Positions 30,969 to 40,876 of a stretch of DNA of 47,425 bases are shown here, piece by piece. The position numbers and the translations under genes were made by a program. Each line of letters begins with the position of its first letter. Position 1 is the stretch's first letter. A model generated the notes under the pieces. That model was given only the letters and a program-made list of their open reading frames with translations, was not told where the DNA came from and did no database searches. The DNA comes from Deltaproteobacteria bacterium (GTDB lineage Bacteria > Desulfobacterota > Desulfobulbia > Desulfobulbales > SURF-16): NCBI GenBank assembly GCA_016219175.1, contig JACRCD010000041.1, positions 1-47,425 of the forward strand. Direction: 5' to 3'.

Positions 30969-33314
30969 TTATGACACAACCTTGCCGGAAGCCGTGCCCG
31001 CGTCTCGCGTTTCAGTCCCGCCCTCCTTGTCGCCAAGGATTTTAACCTCAAGCGGCCGGGTGGTGGCAAGGTGGATGTCCCGCTGGGGAAAGGGAATAGC
31101 GATGCCGCCTTCGCGTAAATATTTTTCGATGAGAAAGCGCACGTCGCTTTCGATAACGATCTTGCCCATGCGGTCAGCTCCCAGCTGTATCCAGTAGTAG
31201 GCATCAAAAATCAGGGCGTTGTCGCCGAAATCGTTGAAGATGATAATCGGCTCCGGTTTTTTCAGGATTTTGCCGTGGTCGTCCACCGCCCGGCGCAGCA
31301 GTTTGCCCACCTCATGGACATCCGCGCCGTAAGCGACCCCCACCCTGACCTGACAGCGGATGATCTGGTCGGACAGGGTCCAGTTGACGATATTTTTTTC
31401 CAGCAGGCTGCTGTTGGGAACCAGGATATGGACGTTGCCCGGGGTGCGGATGCGGATGCAGCGGATGCCGATCTCCTCGATGGCGCCCACGGTATTGTCG
31501 ATTTCAATGGTGTCGCCGATCTTGACCGGACGTTCCAGCATGAGAATAAAGCCGCTGATGAGATTGTTCAGCAGGTTCTGGGTGCCGAAACCGACGCCGA
31601 TGGCAAAGGCGCCGCCCAGGAAGGTGAGGGCGGTGAGCGGGATGTTGACCGTGTCGAGGGCGAAGAGCACGATCAGCACCAGCATGAGAAAATAGAGGAT
31701 CCTGTCAAAGATCGCCCGGTCGCTTTCATCCAGCTTGGTGCGGAGCAGGATGCGGTTGGTGGTGAAGCGGGAGATGAATTTGGCAAGCCGCAGGCCGATG
31801 ATGAGAATCATCAGGGCGACCAGGACCTTTTTCACGGTCACGGACTGGTCGTCGATGACCCACACCTCGTAGTCGAGGATATTGAGGAGGCTTGCGCCGG
31901 CCCCTTTCAGGGTGGCGAGCAGATTGATGTTCTCCTGTCTGGCCCTGATCTCCGCCAGAAAGCGGGTTTCAAAGCGGGACCGGGTCTGCAGCCGGGTGAG
32001 ATATTCAAGGGTGCGTTCCAGCAGCCTGGTCTGCGCGTCCTGCATGGTGCGCAGGTTCTGGGCCACCGCCGGGTCCAGATGTTCCTGGGCCAGCCGCATC
32101 TTCAGCGAGACGATCTGCGGCTGCAGGCTGTTCTGGGTGTTCTGCGCCATCTTGATGAGGCTGTCCATGCTCTGCAGGGTATCACCGCTTTCCTTTTCCC
32201 AGCGGTCCAGGTCGTCGCTTGCCGCCTCCTGTTTCAGCAGGGCATAGCGGCGGCGCCAGGTCTCCTCGGCCTGGGAAATGAGGCGCAGGGTATTTTCCTG
32301 CTGCTCCAGCACCTGCTGGTAGGTGTCGCTCCAGGCCTGCCTGGCGTCCAGCCATGATTTGCTCCGCTCCCTGCTGGCGGCGTCATCGATGTCCGTCCCC
32401 TTGAATTCCTCCTGGGCCTTGTGCCAGGCCTCTTCCACCTTCTGCTGTTCGCCTTCCAGGGTGGCGAGCAGACCCTTGATTTTCTGGCGCAGGCCGTCAA
32501 GCTGCTTGAGCTTTTCCTGGAGATCCTTTTCGTCATAGGTCAGATTGGCCCGGACCCGGTCAAGCTGCTGTTGGGCCAGATTTTTCTGCCGGCCGGCGAT
32601 GGCGGCGCTGATCCTGTTGTTGTCGGCGGTAATGCGGAGCAGCCCAAGGTTTGCCTCGGCCAGCTCCTGTTCCAGTCTGGCGATGGAGAGTTGCATGTTC
32701 TGGGCGGGTGAATCAACGGCTTCTCCGTTCGGGCTCACCTCTTCCGTGATCTGGCGCAGGGACTGGGAGGACGCTTCCAGTTCGGAGCGGGCCTCTTCGA
32801 GTTTTTTCTGGTCCGCCTCAAGTGTCACCGACAGGGTCTGGTCCTGCTGTTCGGTCTTTTCGAGCTGATCAAGGTACAGGTCATAGGTGGTGAGGGAATA
32901 GGGGGGGAGTTGCACCACCAGACTGCCTTTGTGTGAATCGATCTGTTCGTTCAGGATTTTTTCTTCCTGCTGCAGGGAGGACTGTTTGGCAAGCAAGGCG
33001 AGCTGGCGCTGGTAGGTTGCCTCGATTTCCCGCAGCAGCCCGATTTTTTTCTCAAATTGCTCAACCGGGATGTTTGCCTGGCTGGCCAGGGTGTCGATTT
33101 TTTCAGGGTCGCTGCCTGCCAGCGTTTCCTGCGTTTTTTTCAGCTTTTCCTCGATCTCGCTCTGCGGGGATGGGGTCTCGGCGGTTTGCGTGTTTTGCTC
33201 CGGCGGAACACCGTCGGCCGCCCCAGCCGGTTGAGAAAATGTCGAAAGGAAAAAAACGTGCAGGATAACAAGAAAAATATACGCCAGGGATCGCGTTGAA
33301 AAATGTGTTCTCAT
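30969..33314 (-). CDS. MscS-type mechanosensitive channel with large periplasmic domain
   Basis: This 781-residue protein has a signal peptide (LAYIFLVILHVFFLSTFSQPAGAA), a long coiled-coil periplasmic region (about 40-490, DUF3772/KefA-like) and a C-terminal MscS core. The core shows several transmembrane segments (VLVALMILIIGLRLAKF, ILYFLMLVLIVLFALDTVNI), the pore-helix region GGAFAIGVGFGTQNLLNNLISGFILMLERPVKIGDTIEI and an RCIRIRTPGNVHILVPNSSLL beta domain. It should open on hypo-osmotic shock. The start at 33314 fits the signal peptide; the longer frame to 33434 does not. The stop codon borders MITE copy 3. Confidence 0.88.
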   Translation of the reverse strand: MRTHFSTRSLAYIFLVILHVFFLSTFSQPAGAADGVPPEQNTQTAETPSPQSEIEEKLKKTQETLAGSDPEKIDTLASQANIPVEQFEKKIGLLREIEATYQRQLALLAKQSSLQQEEKILNEQIDSHKGSLVVQLPPYSLTTYDLYLDQLEKTEQQDQTLSVTLEADQKKLEEARSELEASSQSLRQITEEVSPNGEAVDSPAQNMQLSIARLEQELAEANLGLLRITADNNRISAAIAGRQKNLAQQQLDRVRANLTYDEKDLQEKLKQLDGLRQKIKGLLATLEGEQQKVEEAWHKAQEEFKGTDIDDAASRERSKSWLDARQAWSDTYQQVLEQQENTLRLISQAEETWRRRYALLKQEAASDDLDRWEKESGDTLQSMDSLIKMAQNTQNSLQPQIVSLKMRLAQEHLDPAVAQNLRTMQDAQTRLLERTLEYLTRLQTRSRFETRFLAEIRARQENINLLATLKGAGASLLNILDYEVWVIDDQSVTVKKVLVALMILIIGLRLAKFISRFTTNRILLRTKLDESDRAIFDRILYFLMLVLIVLFALDTVNIPLTALTFLGGAFAIGVGFGTQNLLNNLISGFILMLERPVKIGDTIEIDNTVGAIEEIGIRCIRIRTPGNVHILVPNSSLLEKNIVNWTLSDQIIRCQVRVGVAYGADVHEVGKLLRRAVDDHGKILKKPEPIIIFNDFGDNALIFDAYYWIQLGADRMGKIVIESDVRFLIEKYLREGGIAIPFPQRDIHLATTRPLEVKILGDKEGGTETRDAGTASGKVVS

Positions 33315-33408
33315 GTGGTGACGATTAAGCTCTTCATTTTGGTTTGATGGCGGTTTGCCCGTGACGGTTGTTTGTTGTACACGCGGACGAGAACCCCACG
33401 GTACTCCC

Positions 33409-33484
33409 GGTGGGCACGATAAAGCCGTGCCCACCCTACGGGAGGAGTGGACGGTAGGGTGCGCAACGGCCGTTTGTTGCGCAC
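33409..33484. repeat. paired palindromes, copy 2
   Basis: GGTGGGCACG / CGTGCCCACC (33409-33418 and 33426-33435) and GGTGCGCAAC / GTTGCGCAC (33458-33467 and 33476-33484) repeat the pair found at 29425-29505. They lie upstream of the MscS gene. Confidence 0.6.
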
Positions 33485-33537
33485 GCGGACCCCATCTTAG
33501 CTTTTATCGTGATCCCGTGCATTATCTTTATCCGAGG

Positions 33538-33670
33538 GAGGCTCTTGCAAAATAAGCAAAAGAGTGCATACTGTCATTTCGACCGAAGGAAGAAATCTAA
33601 TAAAATCAAGGCGATTAAAGATTCCTCACTGCGTTCGGAATGACACACACGTTCATTTTGCAAGAGCCTC
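33538..33670. mobile_element. MITE-like element, copy 4 (TSD GAGG)
   Basis: The ends GAGGCTCTTGCAAAATAAGC and TTCATTTTGCAAGAGCCTC are inverted repeats; GAGG stands on both sides (33534-33537 and 33671-33674). The interior matches copies 2 and 3. It lies in the divergent gap between the MscS and efflux genes. Confidence 0.8.
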
Positions 33671-33821
33671 GAGGAACAGATTTTTTGCGCGTTGTCGCCC
33701 CGGATGGGTACGATTTTTTTTGCATTTTCCGGGGGCAAAAGGGTAGATTGGGTCCTGCCCATTGTTTGGCGACATGAAGGTGAACGGAAATTGCGCTGTT
33801 ATAAAAAATGATATATTTCCC

Positions 33822-33850
33822 TTGACATACCCGCTGCCTGAAAATGAAGA
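33822..33850 (+). promoter_or_regulatory. possible promoter of efflux operon
   Basis: TTGACA (33822-33827) is a perfect -35 word; 17 bases later is TGAAGA, a poor -10. The position, 55-83 bases before the TolC-family start codon, is suitable. Only the -35 is convincing. Confidence 0.3.
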
Positions 33851-33904
33851 TGTATTCATTGTGAGCCATGAGCCATGTCAAACCGTCTGCCCCGGAGATT
33901 GAGA

Positions 33905-35254
33905 ATGAAAGCTGTTGTGTTGCTATTCATGAGCGTCATCCTGCTTCATTCCGTGTTTGCGGCAAACGCGGCGGGAAGTGAAAATACCGTCAGTCTGCGG
34001 GAGGCGATCCTGGAGAGTTTCAGCAGCAACCACGCCCTCAAGGCCCAGGCCAGCGGGCTTGAGGCGAGCAGGGCTGATATCGGCATTGCCCGCAGCCCCC
34101 TGCTGCCTTCGGTGGCCATCGAGGAAAAATATCTGCGCACCACCAATCCCACCTACGCCTTTATGGCCAAGCTTAATCAGCAACGATTTTCCGCCCGGGA
34201 TTTTGCCATCGACACCTTGAACGATCCGGCTGACACCGGGGACTTCCAGACCCTTTTTTCCATAGAGCAGCCGCTTTTTGTCAAGCAGGCCAATGTCGGT
34301 CTGGATATGGCCAAAACACAGCAGGAGGCGGCCACCCGCCAGTATCTGCGCAAAAAGGAAGAGATTGCCCTGGAGGTGGTCAGGGTTTTTTTGATGGCGC
34401 GGACCAGCGGAGAATATGTCACGGTGGCCGAGAAGGGAGTTGAGGATGCCAGGGAGCATGCCCGCATAAGCGAGCTGCGTTTTGCCAACGGACTTGGCCT
34501 GTATTCCGATACCCTGCGGGCGCGCACCGTGGTCACGGCGGCGGAACAGAAGCTGGTAAGCGCCCGGAAAAACAGGGATGTGGCCAGAAAGGGGCTGGGG
34601 CTGCTCATGAGCCGGGATGATGCGGTTGAACCGGACCGGGAGGCCGTCGATCTGGTGCTGCTGGATATCGATTACTATGAAAAGGCTTCCCTGCGGAGGG
34701 AGGATGTCAAGGCCCTGGAGCTGCAACACGAAAACGCTCAAAACAGTCTGCAGCTTGCCGAGGCGGCTTATCTGCCCACGGTCGGCCTCGGCGGCTCCTA
34801 TGAGTTCAACGACCATGACGCGCCTTTCGGCTCCGAAGGCGAAAGCTGGCAGGTGGCGGCCGTAGCGCGCTGGTCGCTTTTTGACGGCGGCAAGCGGGAA
34901 TATGAGAAGGTCAAGGCCAGACACCGGATCGCCGAGACAAGGGAATACCTGCATGGTCTGCAAAAGGCGGTATCGTTTAAGGTCTATGAGGCGTATCAGG
35001 CAGTGGAGGAGGCACGGAAAAATCTTGAACTGGCCCAGGCCGCCCTCCTGACGGCGGAGGAGGGCCAGCGTCTGGTGCGGGTGCGTTATGAGAATTCACT
35101 GTCGCCGCTCATTGATCTGCTTGATGCCCAGGTGGCCCTTGATCACGCCCGGGCGGCTGTCGTCGCCAGGGGCAATGATCTTGAGTTGGGCAAGGCCGCT
35201 CTCGGCTGTGAAGGCGGCACGCTTCTGCAGGATCTGGGGCTTGCGGACCAATAA
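33905..35254 (+). CDS. TolC-family outer membrane efflux protein
   Basis: This 449-residue protein has a signal peptide (MKAVVLLFMSVILLHSVFAANA) and the duplicated TolC/OEP helical layout: VSLREAILESFSSNHALKAQASGLEASRADIGIARSPLLP in the first half and AEAAYLPTVGLGGSY in the second, followed by long coiled helices (HRIAETREYLHGLQKAV, RVRYENSLSPLIDLLDAQVALDHARAAV). It is the outer-membrane duct of the tripartite pump. The start at 33905 has GGAG seven bases upstream; the frame to 33875 would put a charged extension before the signal. The adaptor gene follows after a 195-base gap holding a repeat element. Confidence 0.9.
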   Translation: MKAVVLLFMSVILLHSVFAANAAGSENTVSLREAILESFSSNHALKAQASGLEASRADIGIARSPLLPSVAIEEKYLRTTNPTYAFMAKLNQQRFSARDFAIDTLNDPADTGDFQTLFSIEQPLFVKQANVGLDMAKTQQEAATRQYLRKKEEIALEVVRVFLMARTSGEYVTVAEKGVEDAREHARISELRFANGLGLYSDTLRARTVVTAAEQKLVSARKNRDVARKGLGLLMSRDDAVEPDREAVDLVLLDIDYYEKASLRREDVKALELQHENAQNSLQLAEAAYLPTVGLGGSYEFNDHDAPFGSEGESWQVAAVARWSLFDGGKREYEKVKARHRIAETREYLHGLQKAVSFKVYEAYQAVEEARKNLELAQAALLTAEEGQRLVRVRYENSLSPLIDLLDAQVALDHARAAVVARGNDLELGKAALGCEGGTLLQDLGLADQ

Positions 35255-35258
35255 TTGC

Positions 35259-35421
35259 TGGCGTCGCAAAAAATACCCTGAAGGGCATAAATCCGATCTA
35301 CTGCGTTGCGGCGGGATCGCGAAATGCTCGGCGTACCTTATGTACGCCTCCGCTTTCGCGACACCACCGCGCCTTGTATATCGATTTTTTGTGCTTAGCC
35401 ATCCAGTTGCTTTTTTCGAGA
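35259..35421. repeat. inverted-repeat element family 2, copy B
   Basis: This segment is the reverse orientation of the element at 27078-27260: GGCGTCGCAAAAAATACCC at the left, GCCTTGTATATCGATTTTTT and CTTAGCCATCC at the right. The middle differs and contains its own palindrome (GATCGCGAAATGC... GCTTTCGCGACACC). It sits between the TolC-type gene and the adaptor gene, four bases after the TolC-family stop. Confidence 0.7.
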
Positions 35422-35449
35422 TTGTCAATAATTTTATGGATTTGTCACG

Positions 35450-36574
35450 ATGAAAACAAACATGAACATATATATGATAGCGTGCCTGGTGCTGTTGCTG
35501 CTGGCCGGCTGCCGGGATAAAACAGCCACGGAAAAGGGCGCGGTCAACCGGCCGCAGGTCCGCGGGGTGGAGCTGGCCGAGGTGGCCGCCACGGAGGTGG
35601 ATGAGTATTATGAGACCTCGGCCACCGTCAAGGCCAGGGCTGAAACGGTTGTGGCGGCCAGGATGATGGGGATGGTCATGTCACTGCGGGTCAGGGAGGG
35701 CGACAGGGTGGAGGCGGGTCAGCTCCTGCTGGCCTTGGATGATCGTGATGTCAGGCAGAAGATTGCTGCCGCCGAGGCTGCTGTCGCCGAAGCGGAAAAC
35801 GGTGTGGCCGCCGCCGGCAAACAAAAGGAACTGACCCGCATAACCCATGACCGGTTCAAAAATCTCTTTGACGGCAAGGCGCTGACCGGCCAGGAACTTG
35901 ACGAGGCCCGGACCCGCATGGAGGTTGCCGGCCTGGAATATGACCGCTGCCTGGAGACGGTGAAAAGAGGTCAGGCTGGACTTGCCGAGGCCAGGGTCTA
36001 TCAGGATTTCACCCGCCTCACCGCGCCCGTGGCGGGTCTGGTGACCGGCAAACGGATCGAGGCCGGCGGCATGGCCATGCCGGGCGCGCCTCTGCTGACC
36101 ATTGAAGACAATTCCTCGTACCGGCTTGACCTCGCGGTGAACGAAACCCTGGCCGGGAAACTCAAGGTGGGATTGCCGGTCATGGTGGACATCCCGGCGG
36201 CCGCCATGTCCCTGGCCGGAACGATTTCCGATGTCGTGCCCGCCGTTGACCCGGCCACCCGGAGTTTTCTCGTCAAAGTCGCCCTGCCCGGCGCCGGACT
36301 GCAGAGCGGCCTCCATGCCAGGGTGCGCATTCCCGTGGGCATCCGCTCGACCGTTCTACTGCCCCGCTCCGTTATCGTCGAGAAGGGGCAGCTCACCGGC
36401 GTCTATGTGGTGGGCCGGGAAAACATCATCACCTACCGGCTGGTGCGGCTCGGCAAACCCCATGGGGAGAACATGGAGATCCTGTCCGGGCTCCGGGCCG
36501 GCGAGCAGGTGATCGTGGCCGGAGTGGAGAGGGCGGTGGACGGTGGTCTGCTGCAAGGGGAAAAAGGGCAATGA
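35450..36574 (+). CDS. RND efflux periplasmic adaptor, lipoprotein
   Basis: This 374-residue membrane-fusion protein has a lipoprotein signal ([15 protein letters not shown], lipidated cysteine in LAGC). The barrel-sandwich/lipoyl half-motif is [34 protein letters not shown] coiled-coil hairpin follows (about 100-180), then the second half-motif [29 protein letters not shown] and the beta-barrel domain with [17 protein letters not shown]. It links the inner-membrane pump to the TolC-like duct. It overlaps the permease gene by four bases, so both are coupled. Confidence 0.93.
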   Translation: MKTNMNIYMIACLVLLLLAGCRDKTATEKGAVNRPQVRGVELAEVAATEVDEYYETSATVKARAETVVAARMMGMVMSLRVREGDRVEAGQLLLALDDRDVRQKIAAAEAAVAEAENGVAAAGKQKELTRITHDRFKNLFDGKALTGQELDEARTRMEVAGLEYDRCLETVKRGQAGLAEARVYQDFTRLTAPVAGLVTGKRIEAGGMAMPGAPLLTIEDNSSYRLDLAVNETLAGKLKVGLPVMVDIPAAAMSLAGTISDVVPAVDPATRSFLVKVALPGAGLQSGLHARVRIPVGIRSTVLLPRSVIVEKGQLTGVYVVGRENIITYRLVRLGKPHGENMEILSGLRAGEQVIVAGVERAVDGGLLQGEKGQ

Positions 36575-39500
36575 AAGCAATCGGCATCTCCGGGCTCATC
36601 GCCAGGGCCTTCATCCAATCCAAACTGACGCCGCTCATCGTTTTCGCCTCCCTGCTGCTGGGGATTTTCGCCGTGGTCATTACCTCGCGGGAGGAAGAGC
36701 CGCAGATCGTCGTGCCCATGATCGACGTCATGGTCAGCTATCCGGGGGCCACGGCCAAGGAGGTTGAAGAGCGGGTGACCAAGCCCATGGAGAAGTTTCT
36801 CTGGGAGATCAAGGGAGTGGAGTACATCTATTCCATTGTCAAGCCCGGCATGAATCTGACCATTGTCCGTTTCTATGTCGGCGAAGACATGGAAAAGAGT
36901 CTGGTCAACCTGTACACCAAGCTGATGTCCCATTACGACAGGATTCCCGCCGGGGTTTCCTGCCCGCTGATCAAGCCCAAATCAATCGATGACGTGCCCA
37001 TCCTGACACTCAGCCTGTGGAGTGAGAGGCCGGAGTATACGGGCTATGAGCTGCGGCGCGTTGCCCTGGGGTTGTGCGATGAGCTGAAAAAAGATGCGGA
37101 TGTCTCCGAGTTCTCCGTGACCGGCGGCCAGAAACGGCAGGTGCGCATCACCCTTGATCCCGCCCGGCTGCGGGCCTACGGTATTTCGGCCTTGCAGATT
37201 CAGCAGACCCTGCAACAGGCCAATTTTGTCCTGCCCTCCGGTTCTTTTCCCTCGGGGGACCGGGAGTATCTCGTGGAAACGGGAGGGTTTCTGGAAAACA
37301 GTGATGAGGTGGGCCGGGTGGTGGTGGCGGTCGACAGCGGCAGGCCTGTCTATCTCAAGGATGTGGCGGCTCTGACGGACGGCCCCGAGGAGCCGCGCGA
37401 TTATGTTTTCATGGGGACCGGCCCGGCCGCGGCGGAAAAGTCCCTCACCCCCTTTGCCGGGCCGAAGGAGGCGGTCACCATCGCCGTCTCGAAGAAAAAG
37501 GGGGCAAACGCCAGCACCGTGGCCAGCGAAGCCCTGGCCAAGATCGACAGGCTGCGCGGCAACATCCTGCCCAGCGACATCCAGGTAACGGTGACCCGTA
37601 ACTATGGGGATACGGCCAAGGAGAAATCCAACGAGCTGCTTGATCATATGCTCATCGCCACCATCTCCGTCATCATCCTCATGGCGCTCACCCTCGGCTG
37701 GCGGGAGTCCCTGGTGGTGGCCGTGGCCGTGCCCGTTACCCTGGCGCTCACCCTGCTGATCAACTATCTCCATGGCTATACCTTAAACCGGGTCACCCTC
37801 TTTGCCCTGATTTTTTCCATCGGCATCCTGGTGGATGACGCCATCGTGGTGGTGGAAAATATCCACCGTCATTTCAAGCTGCAGCGGGTTGACCCGCTGA
37901 CCGCGGTCCGGGCGGTGGATGAGGTGGGCAGTCCCACCATTCTCGCCACCTTTGCCGTGATATTCGCCCTGTTGCCCATGGCCTTTGTGCGGGGGCTGAT
38001 GGGACCCTATATGCGGCCCATACCGGTGGGGGCCTCGGCCGCCATGCTCTTTTCCCTGCTGGTTGCTTTTATCGTCAGCCCCTGGCTCAGCTACAAGGTG
38101 CTGAAGAACGTCAAAGGCGGAGGTGGAGGCGACAACGAAACAGGAGCGCTGCATGTTGTGTATGAAAAGGTGCTCGGTCCGTTCATCGATAATCGCTTCA
38201 AGCGCTTGCTCGTTCTTGCCGTGGTCGGCGTCCTGCTTTTTTTGTCCATGCTGCTGGTGCCCTTCAAGGGGGTGACGGTGAAAATGCTGCCGTTCGACAA
38301 CAAGAGCGAGGTGCAGGTCATTATCGACCTGCCGGAAGGAACAAGCCTTGAACGCACGGCCGCTCTGACCCGGGAGCTGGGCAACTACCTGCAGACCGTG
38401 CCGGAGGTCATTGATTACCAGTCATACATCGGCGCCTCGGCCCCCTATAACTTTAACGGCCTGGTGCGCCATTACTTCCTGCGCGGCAGCAGCAACATGG
38501 CGGATATCCAGGTCAATTTCGTGGGCAAGGCGAAGAGGAAGATGCAGAGCCATGATCTGGCCCGAAGTCTGCGGCCCTCTCTCAAGGAGATCGGCGACCG
38601 CTACGGCGCCCGGATCAAGGTGGCCGAGATTCCCCCCGGCCCGCCCGTGCTCAGCACCCTGGTGGCCGAGGTCTACGGCCCTGACCTGGAGCGGCAGATA
38701 GAGATCGCCCGGGAGATCAGGGATATTTTCGCGGCTACCGACGGGGTGGTTGATATCGACTGGTTTGTGGAGGATGATCAGCCCAAAATCACCTTCACGG
38801 TGGACAAGGAAAAGGCGGCCTATCACGGCATCTCCACCGCTGCCGTGGCCCAGACCCTGCACATGGCCCTGCATGGCGGCGCGGCGGGGCTTGTTCATTA
38901 CGAAAAGGAAAAGGAGCCCGTGGAGTTGCTGCTGCGGGCCGATCTGCCCGACCGGGCCAGTCTCTCCGCTCTGCGGGAGCTGACCGTCCCCGCCGCGGAC
39001 GGCACGCCGGTCCCGCTCTCGGTTCTGGTCCGCGAAAGCGATGGCGTGGAGAACAGGACAATTTATCATAAGAATCTGAAAAGGGTGACCTATGTCACCG
39101 GCGATGTGGCGGGCAGCATTGAGAGCCCGGTTTACGCCATTCTGGATATGAAGGAAAAGATCCGGCAGCTGCCTCTGCGGGAGGGCTACGAACTCAAACA
39201 GTATTCCGCCGTCCAGCCCTGGCTTGAAGACCGGTACGCCATGAAGTGGGATGGGGAGTGGCACATCACCCATGAGGTGTTCCGTGATCTGGGCATTGCC
39301 TTTGCCGCGGTGCTGGTGCTCATTTATATCCTGGTGGTGGCCTGGTTCCGCAGTTTTGTCACCCCGCTCGTCATTATGGCCCCCATCCCCCTGACCCTGG
39401 TGGGCATTCTGCCGGGGCACTGGTTGTTTAACGCCTTTTTTACCGCCACCTCCATGATCGGTTTTATCGCCCTGTCCGGCATCATTGTCCGGAATTCCAT

Positions 39501-39774
39501 TCTGCTCGTTGATTTCGTGCAGATGGAATGGCAGCGCTGCGGCTCCCTGCGCACGGCCCTGATCACGGGCGGAGCGGTGCGGCTCCGGCCCATCGTGCTG
39601 ACCGCGGCGGCGGTGGTGGTCGGCTCGTTTGTCATGCTGTTTGATCCGATTTTCCAGGGGCTGGCCATTGCCATGATGTTCGGCGCGGTGGCAGCCACGG
39701 CCCTGACGCTGGTGGCCGTGCCGCTGCTCTATTTCGAGTTTTTCCGCAATCGCCCTTGCCCGCTGAAGGATTGA
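36571..39774 (+). CDS. RND-family efflux permease
   Basis: This 1067-residue inner-membrane pump has twelve transmembrane segments in two similar halves and two big periplasmic loops. Family motifs are visible: [33 protein letters not shown] at the start, [18 protein letters not shown] in the first porter domain, [19 protein letters not shown] in TM4 (the two aspartates carry protons) and [19 protein letters not shown] in TM11. It should export small toxic compounds or metals with proton import; the substrate is unknown. It is the last gene of the TolC-adaptor-permease operon. The length is normal. Confidence 0.95.
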   Translation: MKAIGISGLIARAFIQSKLTPLIVFASLLLGIFAVVITSREEEPQIVVPMIDVMVSYPGATAKEVEERVTKPMEKFLWEIKGVEYIYSIVKPGMNLTIVRFYVGEDMEKSLVNLYTKLMSHYDRIPAGVSCPLIKPKSIDDVPILTLSLWSERPEYTGYELRRVALGLCDELKKDADVSEFSVTGGQKRQVRITLDPARLRAYGISALQIQQTLQQANFVLPSGSFPSGDREYLVETGGFLENSDEVGRVVVAVDSGRPVYLKDVAALTDGPEEPRDYVFMGTGPAAAEKSLTPFAGPKEAVTIAVSKKKGANASTVASEALAKIDRLRGNILPSDIQVTVTRNYGDTAKEKSNELLDHMLIATISVIILMALTLGWRESLVVAVAVPVTLALTLLINYLHGYTLNRVTLFALIFSIGILVDDAIVVVENIHRHFKLQRVDPLTAVRAVDEVGSPTILATFAVIFALLPMAFVRGLMGPYMRPIPVGASAAMLFSLLVAFIVSPWLSYKVLKNVKGGGGGDNETGALHVVYEKVLGPFIDNRFKRLLVLAVVGVLLFLSMLLVPFKGVTVKMLPFDNKSEVQVIIDLPEGTSLERTAALTRELGNYLQTVPEVIDYQSYIGASAPYNFNGLVRHYFLRGSSNMADIQVNFVGKAKRKMQSHDLARSLRPSLKEIGDRYGARIKVAEIPPGPPVLSTLVAEVYGPDLERQIEIAREIRDIFAATDGVVDIDWFVEDDQPKITFTVDKEKAAYHGISTAAVAQTLHMALHGGAAGLVHYEKEKEPVELLLRADLPDRASLSALRELTVPAADGTPVPLSVLVRESDGVENRTIYHKNLKRVTYVTGDVAGSIESPVYAILDMKEKIRQLPLREGYELKQYSAVQPWLEDRYAMKWDGEWHITHEVFRDLGIAFAAVLVLIYILVVAWFRSFVTPLVIMAPIPLTLVGILPGHWLFNAFFTATSMIGFIALSGIIVRNSILLVDFVQMEWQRCGSLRTALITGGAVRLRPIVLTAAAVVVGSFVMLFDPIFQGLAIAMMFGAVAATALTLVAVPLLYFEFFRNRPCPLKD

Positions 39775-39901
39775 GGGGGAAGGCGGAAGGCGATCAATTA
39801 GTGGTGGAATGCAGGACGCTGACTGTGGTATGGTCAATACTGTCAGAAGCAGGCGCGATAACAGAAAGCTCATGAAATACCAGCCCCGGGAGGAGACAGA
39901 G

Positions 39902-40876
39902 ATGAACATGCTTCGCTTGTTGTCAAGGTTGTTTATCTTTACCGGTACCCTGGCCCTGCTGATTTTTTCCATGGCTGGGGAGGGGCGGGCGGCCCGCTGT
40001 CTGTATGTTTCCTCCTATCATGCCGGCTATGTCTGGAATGACGATATCGAGCATGCCATCGAAGAGGTGCTGCGGGGCAAGTGCGAGCTGAAGACGTTCT
40101 ATATGGATGGCAAACGCAATAGCGGGGCGGAGTTTGCCGCGCAAAAAGCCGGAGAGGCCAAGGAACTGATAGATGCCTGGAAGCCTGATGTGGTCATAGC
40201 CGCTGATGACAACGTTTCAAAATATCTTGTCAAACCGTATCTGCGGGATGTGAAGATCCCGGTGGTTTTCTGCGGCCTCAACTGGACGGTTGAGCCTTAC
40301 GGCTATCCTTACAGCAACACCACCGGCATGATCGAGGTGGGACCCATCGAGCCCCTGGTGGATATGGTCAAAAGCGTTGTCCCCAATGCCCGGCAGGGGA
40401 TTTTCCTCTCCGCGGATGAATTGACCCAGTTCAAAGAGGTTGACCTCAGCAAAAAAGCCTATGGCAAACTCGGCATTGCCATCACCCATCTGCCGGTAAA
40501 GACCATGGACGAATGGGAGGCGGGCTATCTGGCGGCCCAGCAGGCTGATTTCATTATTTGCGGCAACAATGCCGGCATCAATGACTGGGACAACAGCCGC
40601 GCCGCCGGGTTTGTCAGCCGCAACGCCAGCAGATTCACCGTGTCCTATCTTGACTGGATGGCGCCCTTTGCCATGTTGACCATGGCCAAGATCGCCGCCG
40701 AGCAGGGTGAATGGGCTGCCAAAACCGCTCTCCTGATTCTGGGAGGAGAGGACCCGAAAAATATCCCGATTGTTGCCAACCGGAGGTGGAATTTGTTTGT
40801 CAATTCGGCCTTGCTCGATAAAGCCGGTTTTGTTCTGCCCATTGAAATCGTGAGGAAGGCGGTCAAGGTCGAATAA
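39902..40876 (+). CDS. periplasmic ABC-type substrate-binding protein (PF04392-like)
   Basis: This 324-residue protein has a signal peptide (LLSRLFIFTGTLALLIFSMAGEGRAA) and a two-lobed periplasmic-binding fold: CLYVSSYHAGYVWNDDIEHAI, then DAWKPDVVIAADDNVSKYLVKPYL, IPVVFCGLNWTVEPYGYPYSNTTGMIE and GNNAGINDWDN. It resembles the ABC-substrate-binding family PF04392. No ABC permease or ATPase is nearby; instead a CHASE-type hybrid kinase follows with one base overlap (TAATG), so it may be the sensory ligand-binder of that kinase. The start at 39902 has GGGAGGAG upstream; the frame to 39809 is longer but lacks a signal. Confidence 0.85.
   Translation: MNMLRLLSRLFIFTGTLALLIFSMAGEGRAARCLYVSSYHAGYVWNDDIEHAIEEVLRGKCELKTFYMDGKRNSGAEFAAQKAGEAKELIDAWKPDVVIAADDNVSKYLVKPYLRDVKIPVVFCGLNWTVEPYGYPYSNTTGMIEVGPIEPLVDMVKSVVPNARQGIFLSADELTQFKEVDLSKKAYGKLGIAITHLPVKTMDEWEAGYLAAQQADFIICGNNAGINDWDNSRAAGFVSRNASRFTVSYLDWMAPFAMLTMAKIAAEQGEWAAKTALLILGGEDPKNIPIVANRRWNLFVNSALLDKAGFVLPIEIVRKAVKVE

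Noticed and set aside
31275-32357. A 360-codon plus-strand frame opposite the MscS gene
   Set aside because: The minus-strand frame encodes a complete MscS-type channel; the plus-strand frame has no recognisable domain.
38422-39972. A 516-codon minus-strand frame across the RND permease gene
   Set aside because: It is a GC-driven shadow of a gene with all RND motifs; it is rich in His, Gln and Gly and has no family features.
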